The position numbers were made by a program, and so were the translations under genes. Shown piece by piece: positions 20,962 to 30,094 of a stretch of DNA of 64,000 bases. The notes beneath the pieces were generated by a model. It did not search any database and had not been told where the DNA came from. It saw only the letters and a program-made list of their open reading frames with translations. Location of the stretch: NCBI RefSeq assembly GCF_019226825.1, contig NZ_CP076643.1, positions 1,488,001-1,552,000 of the forward strand. Direction: 5' to 3'. Numbering within the stretch: the first letter of the stretch is position 1; every line of letters begins with the position of its first letter. The DNA comes from Vibrio ostreae. Its GTDB lineage: Bacteria; Pseudomonadota; Gammaproteobacteria; Enterobacterales; Vibrionaceae.

Positions 20962-20988
20962 CATAAACGCCCCATGCGGGCGTTTATG
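20962..20988 (+). terminator. Hairpin after csiV
   Basis: CATAAACGCCC and GGGCGTTTATG form an 11-bp stem ten bases after the csiV stop. The U tract is poor (GTTAT), so termination strength is uncertain. Confidence 0.55.
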
Positions 20989-21015
20989 TTATCGGCACAA
21001 AACTAGGTTATCACT

Positions 21016-21553
21016 ATGAGCCCTGATTTTCAGATAGTCACCCAACACCTGCAACTGCGCTTAATCACACTCGATGAAACTGAGCAGTTAGCCAAGTGTG
21101 TGCGCCAGTCACCGTCGCTGCATCAGTGGGTAGACTGGTGCAGTGCTGACTTTTTCTGCTCAGGAAGCCGAGCGCTTTGTGCTGGCGACCCGCCTCAACT
21201 GGGTTAAGGCCGATTCTTACGGCTTTGGTATTTTCGACAAACGGCAGCAAACGTTGCTTGGCATGGTCGCCATTAACGAGTTCTATCACACCTTTAATAT
21301 GGCCAGCCTTGGCTACTGGGTTGCTGACCATCATCAGCAACAAGGCGTCGGACGTGAGGCGCTGAACGCTCTGATTGAGTACTGCTTCAGTCACCTGAAA
21401 CTGACCCGGCTGGAAATCGTCTGTGACCCGGACAATGTCCCCAGCCAGCGTCTGGCTATAGCCTGTGGTGCACAACAAGAGAGCCTGGCCCATAACCGCT
21501 ACCTGTTTAACGGCCAGCCCAGAGATGGCATTGTGTTTGCCCTGATCCCCTGA
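21016..21553 (+). pseudogene. RimJ/RimL-type GNAT acetyltransferase, frameshifted
   Basis: The first 46 codons from the ATG at 21016 (TQHLQLRLITLDET) are out of frame with the rest of the protein. The break is at five thymines (21151-21155). Removing one gives WCSADFSAQEAERFVLATRLNW and a 178-residue GNAT protein with the GYWV helix region and acetyl-CoA loop QQQGVGREAL. It resembles RimL-type N-acetyltransferases acting on ribosomal or free amino termini; the substrate is not predictable. Same pattern of single-base insertion as yeaH, mfd and dctB. Confidence 0.82.
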
Positions 21554-21639
21554 AGCCGTCATTCTCTTTACTGCAACCAGAGTGAACCAAGAGCAGCTTA
21601 CGACATAATAACCTATGAACTTAAGAATTTTGGATATAA

Positions 21640-21663
21640 AAAAAGCCCCTTCCGGGGCTTTTT
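21640..21663. terminator. Bidirectional terminator between GNAT gene and ndh
   Basis: AAAAAGCCCC pairs with GGGGCTTTTT around a short TTCC loop, with A and T tracts on both sides, between convergent genes. Confidence 0.85.
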
Positions 21664-21675
21664 ACGTTTCAGCCA

Positions 21676-22965
21676 TCAATGCAACTTCAGGTTTGGTCGC
21701 AGTACGCGGTTAATGCGTCCGACCAGCATCATCAGGCCGGTTTTAAACACACCGTGCAGCGCCATCTGGTGCATACGATACAGCGAGATATACACAACAC
21801 GGGCAATGCGGCCTTCGACCATCATCGAACCTTTGGTCAGGTTACCCATCAGGCTGCCGACTGTGGAGAAACGGCTCAGAGAAACCAGAGAACCGTGGTC
21901 TTTGTACACGTACGCTTTCATTTCACGCCCGTTGAGCTTAGCCACGATGTTTTTGAACGCCTGAGACGCCATCTGATGCGCAGCCTGAGCACGAGGCGGA
22001 ACGAATGAGCCGTTCGCCTGGGTGCACTGGGCCAAATCGCCGATAACAAAAATATTGTCATCACGTGTGGTCTGCAATGTGTCTTTCACCACCAGCTGAT
22101 TAATGCGGTTGGTTTCCAGACCGGCGATATCTTTCATAAAATCCGGAGCTTTAATGCCTGCCGCCCACACCATGATTTGCGCCGAAATTTTCTCGCCATC
22201 TTTCGTCGTCAGGCCATCTTCGTCCGCCTGAGTAACCATAGTGGCAGTGCGCACGGTCACTCCAAGCTTAGTCAGCTCACTGTGAGCCGCAGCAGAAATA
22301 CGTGGCGGCAGTGCAGGCAGGATACGTTCACCGGCTTCAATCAGGTTAACATTCAGCTTGCTGGAATCCAGATCGCCAAAGCCATAGGTACGCAACTCTT
22401 TCACCGCGTTGTGCAGCTCCGCCGACAATTCAACACCAGTCGCACCTGCGCCAACGATCGCGATATCGACGGTACCGTTACCGTTCTTCGCATGCAGCTT
22501 GAGGAACTCGTTGTTCATTTCGGTACGGAAACGGTGGGCTTGCTCAGGGCTGTCCAGGAAAATACAGTGTTGACGTACACCCGGCGTGTTGAAGTCGTTA
22601 GAAGTGGAACCGATCGCCATCACCAGCAGGTCATAGCTCAGTTTGCGGGTTGGCATCAGCAGTTCACCGTGCTCGTCGCGCAGTTCGCTTAACTGAATGG
22701 TTTTATTGTCCCGGTCAATGCCTTCCAGGCTACCCCATTGGAAATCAAAACAGTGGTTTTTAGCATGCGCACGGTAACTCAGTGCGTCCACGCCTTCATC
22801 AAGAGAACCCGTGGCTACTTCATGTAACAAAGGTTTCCACAGATGGCTTGAATTACGGTCTACCAGCGTGATTTCTGCGCGGTTTTTACGGCCAAGGGTA
22901 CGTCCCAGCTTGGTTGCAAGCTCAAGACCACCCGCGCCACCGCCTACTACGATAATGCGTGTCAC
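21676..22965 (-). CDS. ndh: Type II NADH:quinone oxidoreductase
   Basis: About 429 residues, closely matching E. coli Ndh along its length. It is a peripheral membrane flavoprotein that oxidises NADH without proton pumping. The FAD-binding dinucleotide fold starts at once ([19 protein letters not shown]), the NADH-binding GxGxxG is [17 protein letters not shown], and the C-terminal membrane-anchoring part includes [19 protein letters not shown] chose the GTG at 22965, which has GAGGA eight bases upstream; the in-frame TTG at 22980 lies before that RBS. It ends the hinT-to-ycfP gene run, as in enterobacteria, but has its own upstream region. Confidence 0.95.
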   Translation of the reverse strand: MTRIIVVGGGAGGLELATKLGRTLGRKNRAEITLVDRNSSHLWKPLLHEVATGSLDEGVDALSYRAHAKNHCFDFQWGSLEGIDRDNKTIQLSELRDEHGELLMPTRKLSYDLLVMAIGSTSNDFNTPGVRQHCIFLDSPEQAHRFRTEMNNEFLKLHAKNGNGTVDIAIVGAGATGVELSAELHNAVKELRTYGFGDLDSSKLNVNLIEAGERILPALPPRISAAAHSELTKLGVTVRTATMVTQADEDGLTTKDGEKISAQIMVWAAGIKAPDFMKDIAGLETNRINQLVVKDTLQTTRDDNIFVIGDLAQCTQANGSFVPPRAQAAHQMASQAFKNIVAKLNGREMKAYVYKDHGSLVSLSRFSTVGSLMGNLTKGSMMVEGRIARVVYISLYRMHQMALHGVFKTGLMMLVGRINRVLRPNLKLH

Positions 22966-23212
22966 AACAACAATCCTCAAAAAACATAGATCAATTTTTA
23001 TGGTTCGGCACGAAAACTCATACCGAGCGGAATCTGTTTAAACTGTCGTTTGGGTATCAATGCCTGTCTGAGGTTTCACTGTGTTCTATCGACACAAATA
23101 TTGGCCTGAATATCGGCTAAAAGGCGTCTCGGGACGCGAATTTCGGGCAAGTTTGCTTTCTTGCTCTTGCTGTATTTTTTTGACGGCTATCAAATTTTTT
23201 TGTTAGTCCGAC

Positions 23213-23240
23213 ATTATATAGAGCTAAATGCGCCACGCAA
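23213..23240 (-). promoter_or_regulatory. Candidate ndh promoter
   Basis: On the minus strand TTGCGT and a perfect TATAAT are separated by 16 bases. It is the best sigma-70-like pair in the gap. A start near 23206 would give a long leader. No clear FNR site was found, although E. coli ndh is FNR-repressed. Confidence 0.4.
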
Positions 23241-23276
23241 GCCAATAATCACAGCTCGAAAGCGACACCAATAGAT

Positions 23277-23304
23277 GAAAAAGCGGCCCATAACCCGGAC
23301 CGCT
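23277..23304 (-). terminator. Terminator after ycfP
   Basis: Read on the minus strand, AGCGGTCC pairs with GGGCCGCT (one G-U pair) and is followed by TTTTT. Confidence 0.75.
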
Positions 23305-23327
23305 GCAACTGATTTCAGCCAATATCA

Positions 23328-23867
23328 TCAGGCATTTTTAAACGCTTTCATCGCCTGGAGATGATGGGAAATCTTCTTGAATTTGTGTGACTGGGCATCA
23401 TCCCAGATGATCTGATAGTAATCTTGTAATTCAGCGGCTGTCTGACTGTTATCCAGTCGTTCATCATTGCGTGACAGCACCACCAGACAGCGACCTTTAT
23501 TCTTAACCCGATACTGCTCAACACACTTGGTTGCGATGTCGTCGTACTCTTCCGGACGATCAATACGACCGACCATGTTACGTTCCGGATGCAGATTCGG
23601 GTTGAATATTACCTGTTTAATACCACACAGAAAGCCGATACGTTCAGACCAGTAGCCCCCCAGGCCAACACCACAAATGAGCGGATGCGGATCATCCGAC
23701 TGCTCGATGGCTTTATGGACCTCTTTGAGCAGATGCTGCATATCATGTTTGGGATGTAAGGTACTGTAGTTGATGAAACGTACATCGTCGTCGATGAACT
23801 GAAGTTGCAAAACTTTCTCGTGGTTTCCCGGGCTGGTTGAATCAAACCCATGCAAATAAATAATCAT
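23328..23867 (-). CDS. ycfP: YcfP family alpha/beta-hydrolase-like protein
   Basis: 179 residues starting [10 protein letters not shown], very close to E. coli YcfP (UPF0227). It has an alpha/beta-hydrolase fold with the IYLHGF oxyanion strand and a GVGLGGYW segment where the nucleophile elbow would be; the usual Ser is not obvious, so catalytic activity is doubtful. The ATG at 23867 has GGGGGA just upstream, better than the TTG at 23879. Function unknown. Position between thiK and ndh is conserved. Confidence 0.9.
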   Translation of the reverse strand: MIIYLHGFDSTSPGNHEKVLQLQFIDDDVRFINYSTLHPKHDMQHLLKEVHKAIEQSDDPHPLICGVGLGGYWSERIGFLCGIKQVIFNPNLHPERNMVGRIDRPEEYDDIATKCVEQYRVKNKGRCLVVLSRNDERLDNSQTAAELQDYYQIIWDDAQSHKFKKISHHLQAMKAFKNA

Positions 23868-23970
23868 ACTATCCCCCAATTCCCTTAAGGCTTTAATCTA
23901 CCACGAAAAGTAAGGCTTTGATGAATCTTTTACCGGATTGACGGCGCAAAGCCCGCAAAGCGTGATCCTA

Positions 23971-24822
23971 TCAACAGAACGTTTCCTGCAAATGACACGC
24001 CTGTCGGTAGTACTCTTCATCACCCCACAACTGGTAAGCGAGCAGATACCACAGCAAAGCCATCATATTGGTTCTTGGCAGCCAGGCTTTCACCCCGCTG
24101 ACCCACTTATCGACATCTTCAATTTCACGCAGCTGGCAATAACGGAACACCGCATCGAGTATCTTCTCTCCTGCCACATTGATGCTTAATGCCAAATCGA
24201 GGCGCGGATCGGCAATCCCGGCATACTCCCAGTCAATCACCTTGTAACCTGATTCGGTTTTGACCATGTTATAGCCCGCCAGATCAAAGTGACACAGGCA
24301 CTGGGCAACCTCAGCCAGATTGGGGGGATTACGCCAGTCCTCATATAAGGCCCGGACTTGCTCCGTTTTCAGCTCTGGCTTTATCTGCATCCAGTAGTGA
24401 TCAACCCGGGCGGTAAAACTAAACGGCACCACCGGAATATGATTGATGGCCAGTTCATGAATACGCGCCTGCATACGCAGCAGGCCATCAAAGGAGGGCT
24501 TATCGGTAAGCGAGTCACCTTCTATCCATTCCACCAGCAATCCCCACTCGTTGACCAGCATTGCGGCCGGACTGAGCTGGCTGGATTGGATAGCTTTAAG
24601 AATTTGGTATTCCTGATAACGGGAAATAGAAAAGGCTTTGGTGATGAGTGTCGTCGGCCGCCAGACATACGCTTTGCCTTGCGAACAGACCACTTTCCAG
24701 CAGCGATTGGTGAGGCCGCCTGTCAGCGTTTGCGCGTATTCAGGCGGAAAACTAAAAAAATGAGTCAACCCTTGCAGGGTCGGATCCAGCTTGCATGCTT
24801 CTTTCCATGACATTCTTGCCAT
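23971..24822 (-). CDS. thiK: Thiamine kinase-like phosphotransferase
   Basis: 283 residues of the aminoglycoside/choline kinase fold. The catalytic motif HFDLAGYN (H178, D180, N185) and the metal-binding DWEYAG (D197) are intact, and GGLTNRCWKV near residue 35 fits the nucleotide loop. Position between lpoB and ycfP equals that of E. coli thiK, which phosphorylates thiamine in salvage. Substrate assignment rests on synteny; another small hydroxylated substrate cannot be excluded. RBS GAGGTGAG supports the ATG at 24822. nagZ, present next to it in E. coli, is absent here. Confidence 0.8.
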   Translation of the reverse strand: MARMSWKEACKLDPTLQGLTHFFSFPPEYAQTLTGGLTNRCWKVVCSQGKAYVWRPTTLITKAFSISRYQEYQILKAIQSSQLSPAAMLVNEWGLLVEWIEGDSLTDKPSFDGLLRMQARIHELAINHIPVVPFSFTARVDHYWMQIKPELKTEQVRALYEDWRNPPNLAEVAQCLCHFDLAGYNMVKTESGYKVIDWEYAGIADPRLDLALSINVAGEKILDAVFRYCQLREIEDVDKWVSGVKAWLPRTNMMALLWYLLAYQLWGDEEYYRQACHLQETFC

Positions 24823-24862
24823 GACTCACCTCATAGTATTCAGTCACCGGGTTACTGACGGT

Positions 24863-25453
24863 TTACAGTCCGAACAGACTCTTAGACTGCTGTTTACGAA
24901 TTTCGGTTTCGTCTGCCCATTCAATCAGGCCAGTCTTCAGATCCATCAGACGCATGGTCATTTTGTAGTAAACGTCTTTGTCACTACCGGCATTTTTCAC
25001 AATGCTCGACAGGTTGCCGTACAGCATGTATTCCGCGCCGACCATTTTACCAAACTGGATAGCGGTGCTCTGGTTGACCAGTTCATCATTGTTCTGGAAC
25101 TTGAGCTGATCACGAACTGATTCGACACGGCCCATATCAACAAAACGGAATTTACCCGAGTTGAGAAGCTTAGTGCTGATAGTGTCAGTCACAGATTCGG
25201 TATCGATATGCTCACTGGTTTTGTTCTTAATCCGTTCAACAAACACAATCGGACGAGAATCACGGGTAATGGCGGCCACTGAGCCTGACATCATCATGCT
25301 GTCGACCATGTCCGCCGCTATTTTTTGCAGATCGGTAGAACCAAAATCCGCAGTAACGGTTTCAACCGCTTGTGCATCACCATAGCTGACTCGGTTAGCA
25401 CAGCCACCTAACAGCATTACCAGACCCAGCAATGCAATAACACTTTTTTTCAT
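24863..25453 (-). CDS. lpoB: Penicillin-binding protein activator LpoB
   Basis: 196-residue lipoprotein with lipobox LLGGC at residues 14-18. The mature part matches the LpoB fold: DLQKIAADMVDSMM, RPIVFVERIKNKTSEHIDTESVTD, KFRFVDMGRVESVRDQL, and GAEYMLYGNLSS. LpoB spans the periplasm from the outer membrane to stimulate PBP1B. It lacks the long Pro-rich linker seen in E. coli LpoB. Its place between ycfL and thiK is as in E. coli. Confidence 0.88.
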   Translation of the reverse strand: MKKSVIALLGLVMLLGGCANRVSYGDAQAVETVTADFGSTDLQKIAADMVDSMMMSGSVAAITRDSRPIVFVERIKNKTSEHIDTESVTDTISTKLLNSGKFRFVDMGRVESVRDQLKFQNNDELVNQSTAIQFGKMVGAEYMLYGNLSSIVKNAGSDKDVYYKMTMRLMDLKTGLIEWADETEIRKQQSKSLFGL

Positions 25454-25481
25454 GACGCTTCCTCTAAACTTAAACTACAAA

Positions 25482-25871
25482 TTAATCATTTGCTGCACGA
25501 ATTTGGACCCGGAACTGAGTACCGTCCGGTTTAACCGACACTTCAGACAGCGACACTGTTTCTTCACCATGGATCACGATCTGTTTCCAGGCACCAGGCT
25601 GAGTGTTCACTTCCAATCCCTGAGCGTCATACCAGTAAAAGCGGTATTGCAGATTCTGATCACCCCGGTAATTACTCAAAAGACGAACCACACCCCGGGT
25701 ATGCCCGTTAACCATGCTGGATGAGATATCTTCGATATGCAGACGTCCGGCCAGAACGTTATCTCCGATCAGCACTCGCTGAGTCGCGCCGTCCACCCGT
25801 AAACCTGCGGTATTATCGGCACAGCCCAGTAGAGCCAGAGCGGCCAATACACTGACAAACCAATTTTTCAT
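25482..25871 (-). CDS. ycfL: YcfL family lipoprotein (DUF1425)
   Basis: 129 residues with a signal peptide and lipobox ALLGC, then a single beta-rich domain (LIGDNVLAGRLHIEDI, NLQYRFYWYDAQGLEV, PDGTQFRVQIR) typical of DUF1425. The ATG at 25871 shares a base with the stop of the COG3014 gene (TGATG) and has GGGAAGA upstream. Function unknown; always near lpoB, so an envelope role is likely. Confidence 0.85.
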   Translation of the reverse strand: MKNWFVSVLAALALLGCADNTAGLRVDGATQRVLIGDNVLAGRLHIEDISSSMVNGHTRGVVRLLSNYRGDQNLQYRFYWYDAQGLEVNTQPGAWKQIVIHGEETVSLSEVSVKPDGTQFRVQIRAAND

Positions 25872-27262
25872 CACAATCTTCCCAGTTGTTTATGCCATAT
25901 TGTGGCGTTACGCCCCTGACGCGACAGCCACACCAAGGTTGTACCCTGTTGCGGTACATTGAAAGTATAGGTACGCCCTTCCACCTCGAGAACTTGCTCA
26001 CCAGCCGCAACAGTTTGCTCTGTCGCATTCACTGCCGCAGGCAGCGTCAGCCAGCTACGCGTATCCGGTTGCTCGGTTAGCGTGTTGAAGACGTTAAAGA
26101 GCAGATTGCCAATGCCGTCACCCTTGGTCGTTTCTTTACGAACCTGATCTTTGGCCACCACGCGTAATGCCTGACGAATCACCATTTTGGGCATGCGTTC
26201 GGACAAATCACGTTGCGCCATCAGATCCACGTCGGTCAGCCGCTCACTGTTCAGCGGCTGCTTATTCAATATTAGCGGTGCAAATTGAGACCGTGACTGC
26301 TTGGGATAATACGGTAACGCTATAGAGTACAACGCGGTATTGCCCCGGCTGTCAAAAAGCGGTAAAGATAAACGCCAGCTGTCGAGTGCCTGCACCACAC
26401 CTTGTTCATCCAATACAATGACCCGGCCCTGTTGTTGCGACAAGGACGACACATCACCATAACGTGCTTTGAGTTGTTGCAAATCCTGCTGCATACCCAA
26501 GCGCCTGGCCACGCGCAAAGTGCCGTCGATCACCGCCCGGTTATCGGGTGCGACTGCCAGTGCGCGCCGGTAATCAACATAGGCGTTATTCGGGTCGTCC
26601 GCAGCCTCGTACAAAAGCGCCGATAAATAGAGCAAATAAGCGTTTTGTACCGCCTGCAAGGTTTTACCACCATCCGGATAACGGGCCAGCACACTACCAA
26701 GATTAGGCGTAACGCCTTTCTCTTCCAGCTCCTGCTGTGCCTGCTCAAGTTCGGCTTCACGAGTTTTACGCGCCTGTTCCTGCACTTGATTAGCGCGGCG
26801 CACTTCCACCAGAGCATCTTCTAAACTGTTGTTTTGAATATAGTTCAAACCCAAATAAAGATGCAAAAAACCCAGTTCATAATCAGCCGGCGTGTAGCTA
26901 TTCAAGTTATCATTCACCGCCAGAGACCCAATACTGCTGGCGCTCTCACTCAGTGAAATGGTGGCTTGCTCCTGCTGCTCTCTGACTGCCTGATCCGACA
27001 GCTCTAATGCCGCCTGACTGTCCGGATACTGTTGGTTAAGAAAATAAACCCGGCCTTTTTCCAGGTTGTCCAGAATGCCACCGGCGACATAATCAGGCAG
27101 CTCTTCGCTCGCCTGCTGATAATCACCCGCTTGCAATGACTGGTAGAGATCTGAATTTTGCGCGCTGTAATGACTGAACAGATTGCCGGCGGTGAAATTG
27201 GCACAGGCACTGAGACACATACAGCTAAGCGAAACCGTCAGGTGTCGTAAATCAAACTTCAC
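25871..27262 (-). CDS. COG3014 lipoprotein with TPR-like repeats
   Basis: 463 residues; signal peptide with lipobox CLSAC near residues 16-20. Helical TPR-like repeats follow (EKGRVYFLNQQYPDSQAAL, LGFLHLYLGLNYIQNNSLEDAL, YLSALLYEAADDPNNAYVDYRRAL), then a beta-rich C-terminal half (GRVIVLDEQG, WLTLPAAVN, GTTLVWLSRQG). It belongs to a family of uncharacterised outer-envelope lipoproteins absent from E. coli. It lies between hinT and ycfL and is coupled to ycfL by a one-base overlap, which points to a shared envelope task with LpoB. Confidence 0.75.
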   Translation of the reverse strand: MKFDLRHLTVSLSCMCLSACANFTAGNLFSHYSAQNSDLYQSLQAGDYQQASEELPDYVAGGILDNLEKGRVYFLNQQYPDSQAALELSDQAVREQQEQATISLSESASSIGSLAVNDNLNSYTPADYELGFLHLYLGLNYIQNNSLEDALVEVRRANQVQEQARKTREAELEQAQQELEEKGVTPNLGSVLARYPDGGKTLQAVQNAYLLYLSALLYEAADDPNNAYVDYRRALAVAPDNRAVIDGTLRVARRLGMQQDLQQLKARYGDVSSLSQQQGRVIVLDEQGVVQALDSWRLSLPLFDSRGNTALYSIALPYYPKQSRSQFAPLILNKQPLNSERLTDVDLMAQRDLSERMPKMVIRQALRVVAKDQVRKETTKGDGIGNLLFNVFNTLTEQPDTRSWLTLPAAVNATEQTVAAGEQVLEVEGRTYTFNVPQQGTTLVWLSRQGRNATIWHKQLGRL

Positions 27263-27323
27263 TGCACACTCCGCTTTAGGAAATGAAGACGGTTACCCGA
27301 CTGGTACGGGTAACCGGCCGGAA

Positions 27324-27674
27324 TTAGCTCATCAATAGCGGTCCTAGCGGGCGGCCACCCACCAGGTGCATATGAATGTGGTAAACCTCTTGGCCACCGT
27401 GTGAGTTACAGTTGACCAGCAGGCGATAGCCATCTTCGGCAATGCCTTCCTGCTCGGCAATTTTTTTTGCCACGGTAAACATACGGCCCAGCGCCAGTTC
27501 GTCAGCTTCCTGTACCTCGTTGACCGTCGGGATCAGTTTGTTCGGGATGATCAGCACATGGCTTGGTGCGCGCGGATTGATGTCACGAAACGCCGTCACT
27601 AAATCATCCTGGTACAGGATATCAGCCGGAATTTCTTTGCGAATGATTTTGCTAAAAATTGTTTCTTCAGCCAT
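27324..27674 (-). CDS. hinT: HIT family purine nucleoside phosphoramidase
   Basis: 116 residues from the ATG at 27674, which has GGAGA upstream (longer in-frame extensions are not conserved). The HIT motif HIHMHLVGG near the C-terminus is complete and SHVLIIPNK is the usual core. HinT hydrolyses adenosine phosphoramidates in the cytosol. It is the first gene of the ycfL-lpoB-thiK-ycfP run, as in E. coli. Confidence 0.95.
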   Translation of the reverse strand: MAEETIFSKIIRKEIPADILYQDDLVTAFRDINPRAPSHVLIIPNKLIPTVNEVQEADELALGRMFTVAKKIAEQEGIAEDGYRLLVNCNSHGGQEVYHIHMHLVGGRPLGPLLMS

Positions 27675-27927
27675 GAAGGTCTCCACCAGACGTGTTTGCA
27701 ATAATCGTTGTTGGAATGAGTATGCGACAAGGCGGATCAAAGCTCAATAATAAACACTGTTCAGTTAACAGAAACCGAGATTGCTTTACACAAAAAACTG
27801 CTTTTGTCGCCCCGATCATGAAATGTGCGCGTCTCAATTCATAGAATGTGACTCATTTTATTAATTTTTAGACAGTTTTTCTGTCTTTGTGAGACTTCAG
27901 AACATGAATGTAACAAGGGAGAGACGT

Positions 27928-29919
27928 ATGCAAGGTTCAGTCATCAGGCGCATGTACGCCGGCTTTGCAATCATCATTGTAATGTTTGCCGTCACGGTCG
28001 CCATTATGATGAGCGGTATGAGTCAGATTCATGCCAATTTTGAGGGCGTGTCCAAAACCGCCTTACCTTTAGTTTCACTGTCGAATAAAACCAGTGTTCA
28101 GTTGCTGACTGCCGACAAATCTTTCAAAGATTTTCTGACGACCCAGGATGCCGGACGCATGGTCAGCATGCGTCAGGATTTCGATAAAGCCAAACAGGCT
28201 TTCAGTCAGGTATTGGGGCAACTGGAACAGGCCAGCGCCAGTCACCCTGATCTGCAGGAAAAAATGAATGCCCTCAATGCGCTGGAAACCCGTTACTTCA
28301 GTGAAGCCAATGATGCGATGAACAACTATCAGGCCATGTTTGCCGCTCAGAGCAAAGTGCAAAAATCGGTGCGTGAATTCCAGCGCCTGCATTCAGAGCT
28401 GAGCACTGGTATGAAGGAATACGTGGATGATCAAAGCAGCATTTCCGTTAAGGTGATGGCCAAAAGCTATTTCATCAAGCTCAAAGATGCCGAGCTGATC
28501 ACGTCTGATGCGTTGGCCAGTTCAGATATGGCGTTTGTCGACAGTGCGGTACAAAAAAATAATAAAGCCGTCAGTCACCTTAACTACGCCTATCGCGGAC
28601 TGACCTCACAACTGCCTGAACTTAAAAAAGTATTTGATGAACCGGTAAAAAAATTCACTCAGGATATCGGTGAGAAAGGAGGTGTTCTTGACCAGCACAA
28701 CGAATATCTCAAAGCCCGTGCGGCTCTATACGCCAATATCACCAACCTGGCCAGGGAAGTCGACAATGCGATGGCACTGCTCGACAGCTTTAACCAGAGT
28801 GCTTCACAGGATCTCGACCGGGCCCTGGCTGATGCCGGCCAAGTCTATCAGCAAGGCGTTTACAAAGCCGTTGGTATCGGTTTGCTTGTGGTCCTGGTGG
28901 CAGGCGCTATCGGTTACCACATCGCAAGCAGCGTTCGTTCACCACTCAAACAGATCCTGACCACACTGGAAAGCCTGACAGAAGGCGATATGACTCAGCG
29001 CATTCGCATCACGCATAATAATGAGTTCGCGCGCCTGAGCCGTCATATCAACTCGCTGGCTGACAGCCTGCAAGATATTCTGCTTAAGCTCAATGACGCG
29101 TCCGATAACCTGACCAAAACGGCAGGACACAACCAGGCCACCTCACAGCACGCGCAATCGCAACTCAACAATCAGCGTGAACAAACCGCCAATGTAGCGA
29201 CGGCAATGACCCAGATGGCGCACTCAGTCCAAGAAGTCGCACAAAGTGCACAAAGCTCGTTGCAGATGGTGCAGCAAGTCGAAAACGCGGCCCAGTCCGG
29301 TCGTCAGGTGATGAGTGATAACATCAGTACCGTCAAGCAGCTTGAGGTCCGCCTGAATGACTCGGTGGCAGCAGTGACCGAGTTGCAGAACATGAGCAGC
29401 CAGATTGGTTCCATTCTGGATGTGATTCGCGGCGTAGCCGAACAGACCAACCTGCTGGCTCTTAATGCGGCGATTGAAGCAGCGCGTGCGGGTGAACAAG
29501 GGCGTGGTTTTGCCGTCGTGGCTGATGAAGTACGGGTACTGGCGCAACGCACTACCGACTCAACCACTGAAATCGAAAACATGATCAGCCGGTTACAAAG
29601 CAGTTCGAATGCAGCCAGCCAGGTGATTGAAAGCTGTAAACAAGGCATGGAACAATCGGTACATCAGGCCTCCAACGCCAACAGCACCATGGAAGAAATT
29701 CAGGCTCTTATCATGGAGATAAGCCAGATGAGCACCCACATTTCCCAGGCCGCGGCGGAACAGAGTGATACCACCAGCGATATCGCGCAACGCATTGAGG
29801 ATATCAATCATATTGCGGACGAAAGCTTGCAGGCCATGAGCAACATCGCACACACCAGTGGCGATCTCACCCAACTGGCAGGGCAGCAAAGTCATCTGGT
29901 GCACAGATTCAAGCTTTAG
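27928..29919 (+). CDS. Methyl-accepting chemotaxis protein
   Basis: 663 residues from the ATG at 27928 (RBS AAGGGAGAG). A membrane segment at about 8-35 precedes a mostly helical periplasmic sensor of ~270 residues. A second membrane segment ([19 protein letters not shown]) is followed by a HAMP domain ([22 protein letters not shown]) and a long coiled-coil signalling domain with the conserved hairpin tip [32 protein letters not shown]. The sensor has no motif that reveals the ligand. There is no C-terminal NWETF-type CheR tether. It is a single-gene unit with a terminator. Confidence 0.93.
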   Translation: MQGSVIRRMYAGFAIIIVMFAVTVAIMMSGMSQIHANFEGVSKTALPLVSLSNKTSVQLLTADKSFKDFLTTQDAGRMVSMRQDFDKAKQAFSQVLGQLEQASASHPDLQEKMNALNALETRYFSEANDAMNNYQAMFAAQSKVQKSVREFQRLHSELSTGMKEYVDDQSSISVKVMAKSYFIKLKDAELITSDALASSDMAFVDSAVQKNNKAVSHLNYAYRGLTSQLPELKKVFDEPVKKFTQDIGEKGGVLDQHNEYLKARAALYANITNLAREVDNAMALLDSFNQSASQDLDRALADAGQVYQQGVYKAVGIGLLVVLVAGAIGYHIASSVRSPLKQILTTLESLTEGDMTQRIRITHNNEFARLSRHINSLADSLQDILLKLNDASDNLTKTAGHNQATSQHAQSQLNNQREQTANVATAMTQMAHSVQEVAQSAQSSLQMVQQVENAAQSGRQVMSDNISTVKQLEVRLNDSVAAVTELQNMSSQIGSILDVIRGVAEQTNLLALNAAIEAARAGEQGRGFAVVADEVRVLAQRTTDSTTEIENMISRLQSSSNAASQVIESCKQGMEQSVHQASNANSTMEEIQALIMEISQMSTHISQAAAEQSDTTSDIAQRIEDINHIADESLQAMSNIAHTSGDLTQLAGQQSHLVHRFKL

Positions 29920-29965
29920 ACAATTCCCCGTTGGTTTTGTAAGGACCAGGTCAATTATCGCTATC

Positions 29966-30001
29966 AAGGGTGACTTTTATCCGCAGTCACCCTTGTTTTT
30001 T
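29966..30001 (+). terminator. Terminator after chemoreceptor gene
   Basis: AAGGGTGACT pairs with AGTCACCCTT and is followed by GTTTTTT. Confidence 0.85.
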
Positions 30002-30094
30002 GTGTGGGGGATCGTTATATGAATAGTATGGCTTGCATCACGCTTTTGCTCTACCTATTCCAAAAATTTCGCAAGCCAAACATGAGGATAACGT

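Larger units (their letters stand above)
22966..23327. other. Intergenic region between ndh and ycfP
   Basis: This 362-base gap holds, on the minus strand, the ycfP terminator (23277-23304), a candidate ndh promoter (23213-23240) and then an AT-rich leader of roughly 240 bases with long T and A runs. No plausible ORF or structured RNA was recognised. Confidence 0.5.

Noticed and set aside
27870..27886. AGACAG/CTGTCT hairpin before the chemoreceptor gene, considered as a terminator or operator
   Set aside because: Short six-base stem in a T-rich stretch; no gene upstream on that strand needs termination.
27741..27927. Sigma-28 flagellar promoter for the chemoreceptor
   Set aside because: A GCCCCGATC segment resembles the -10, but no TAAA box stands at the right distance.
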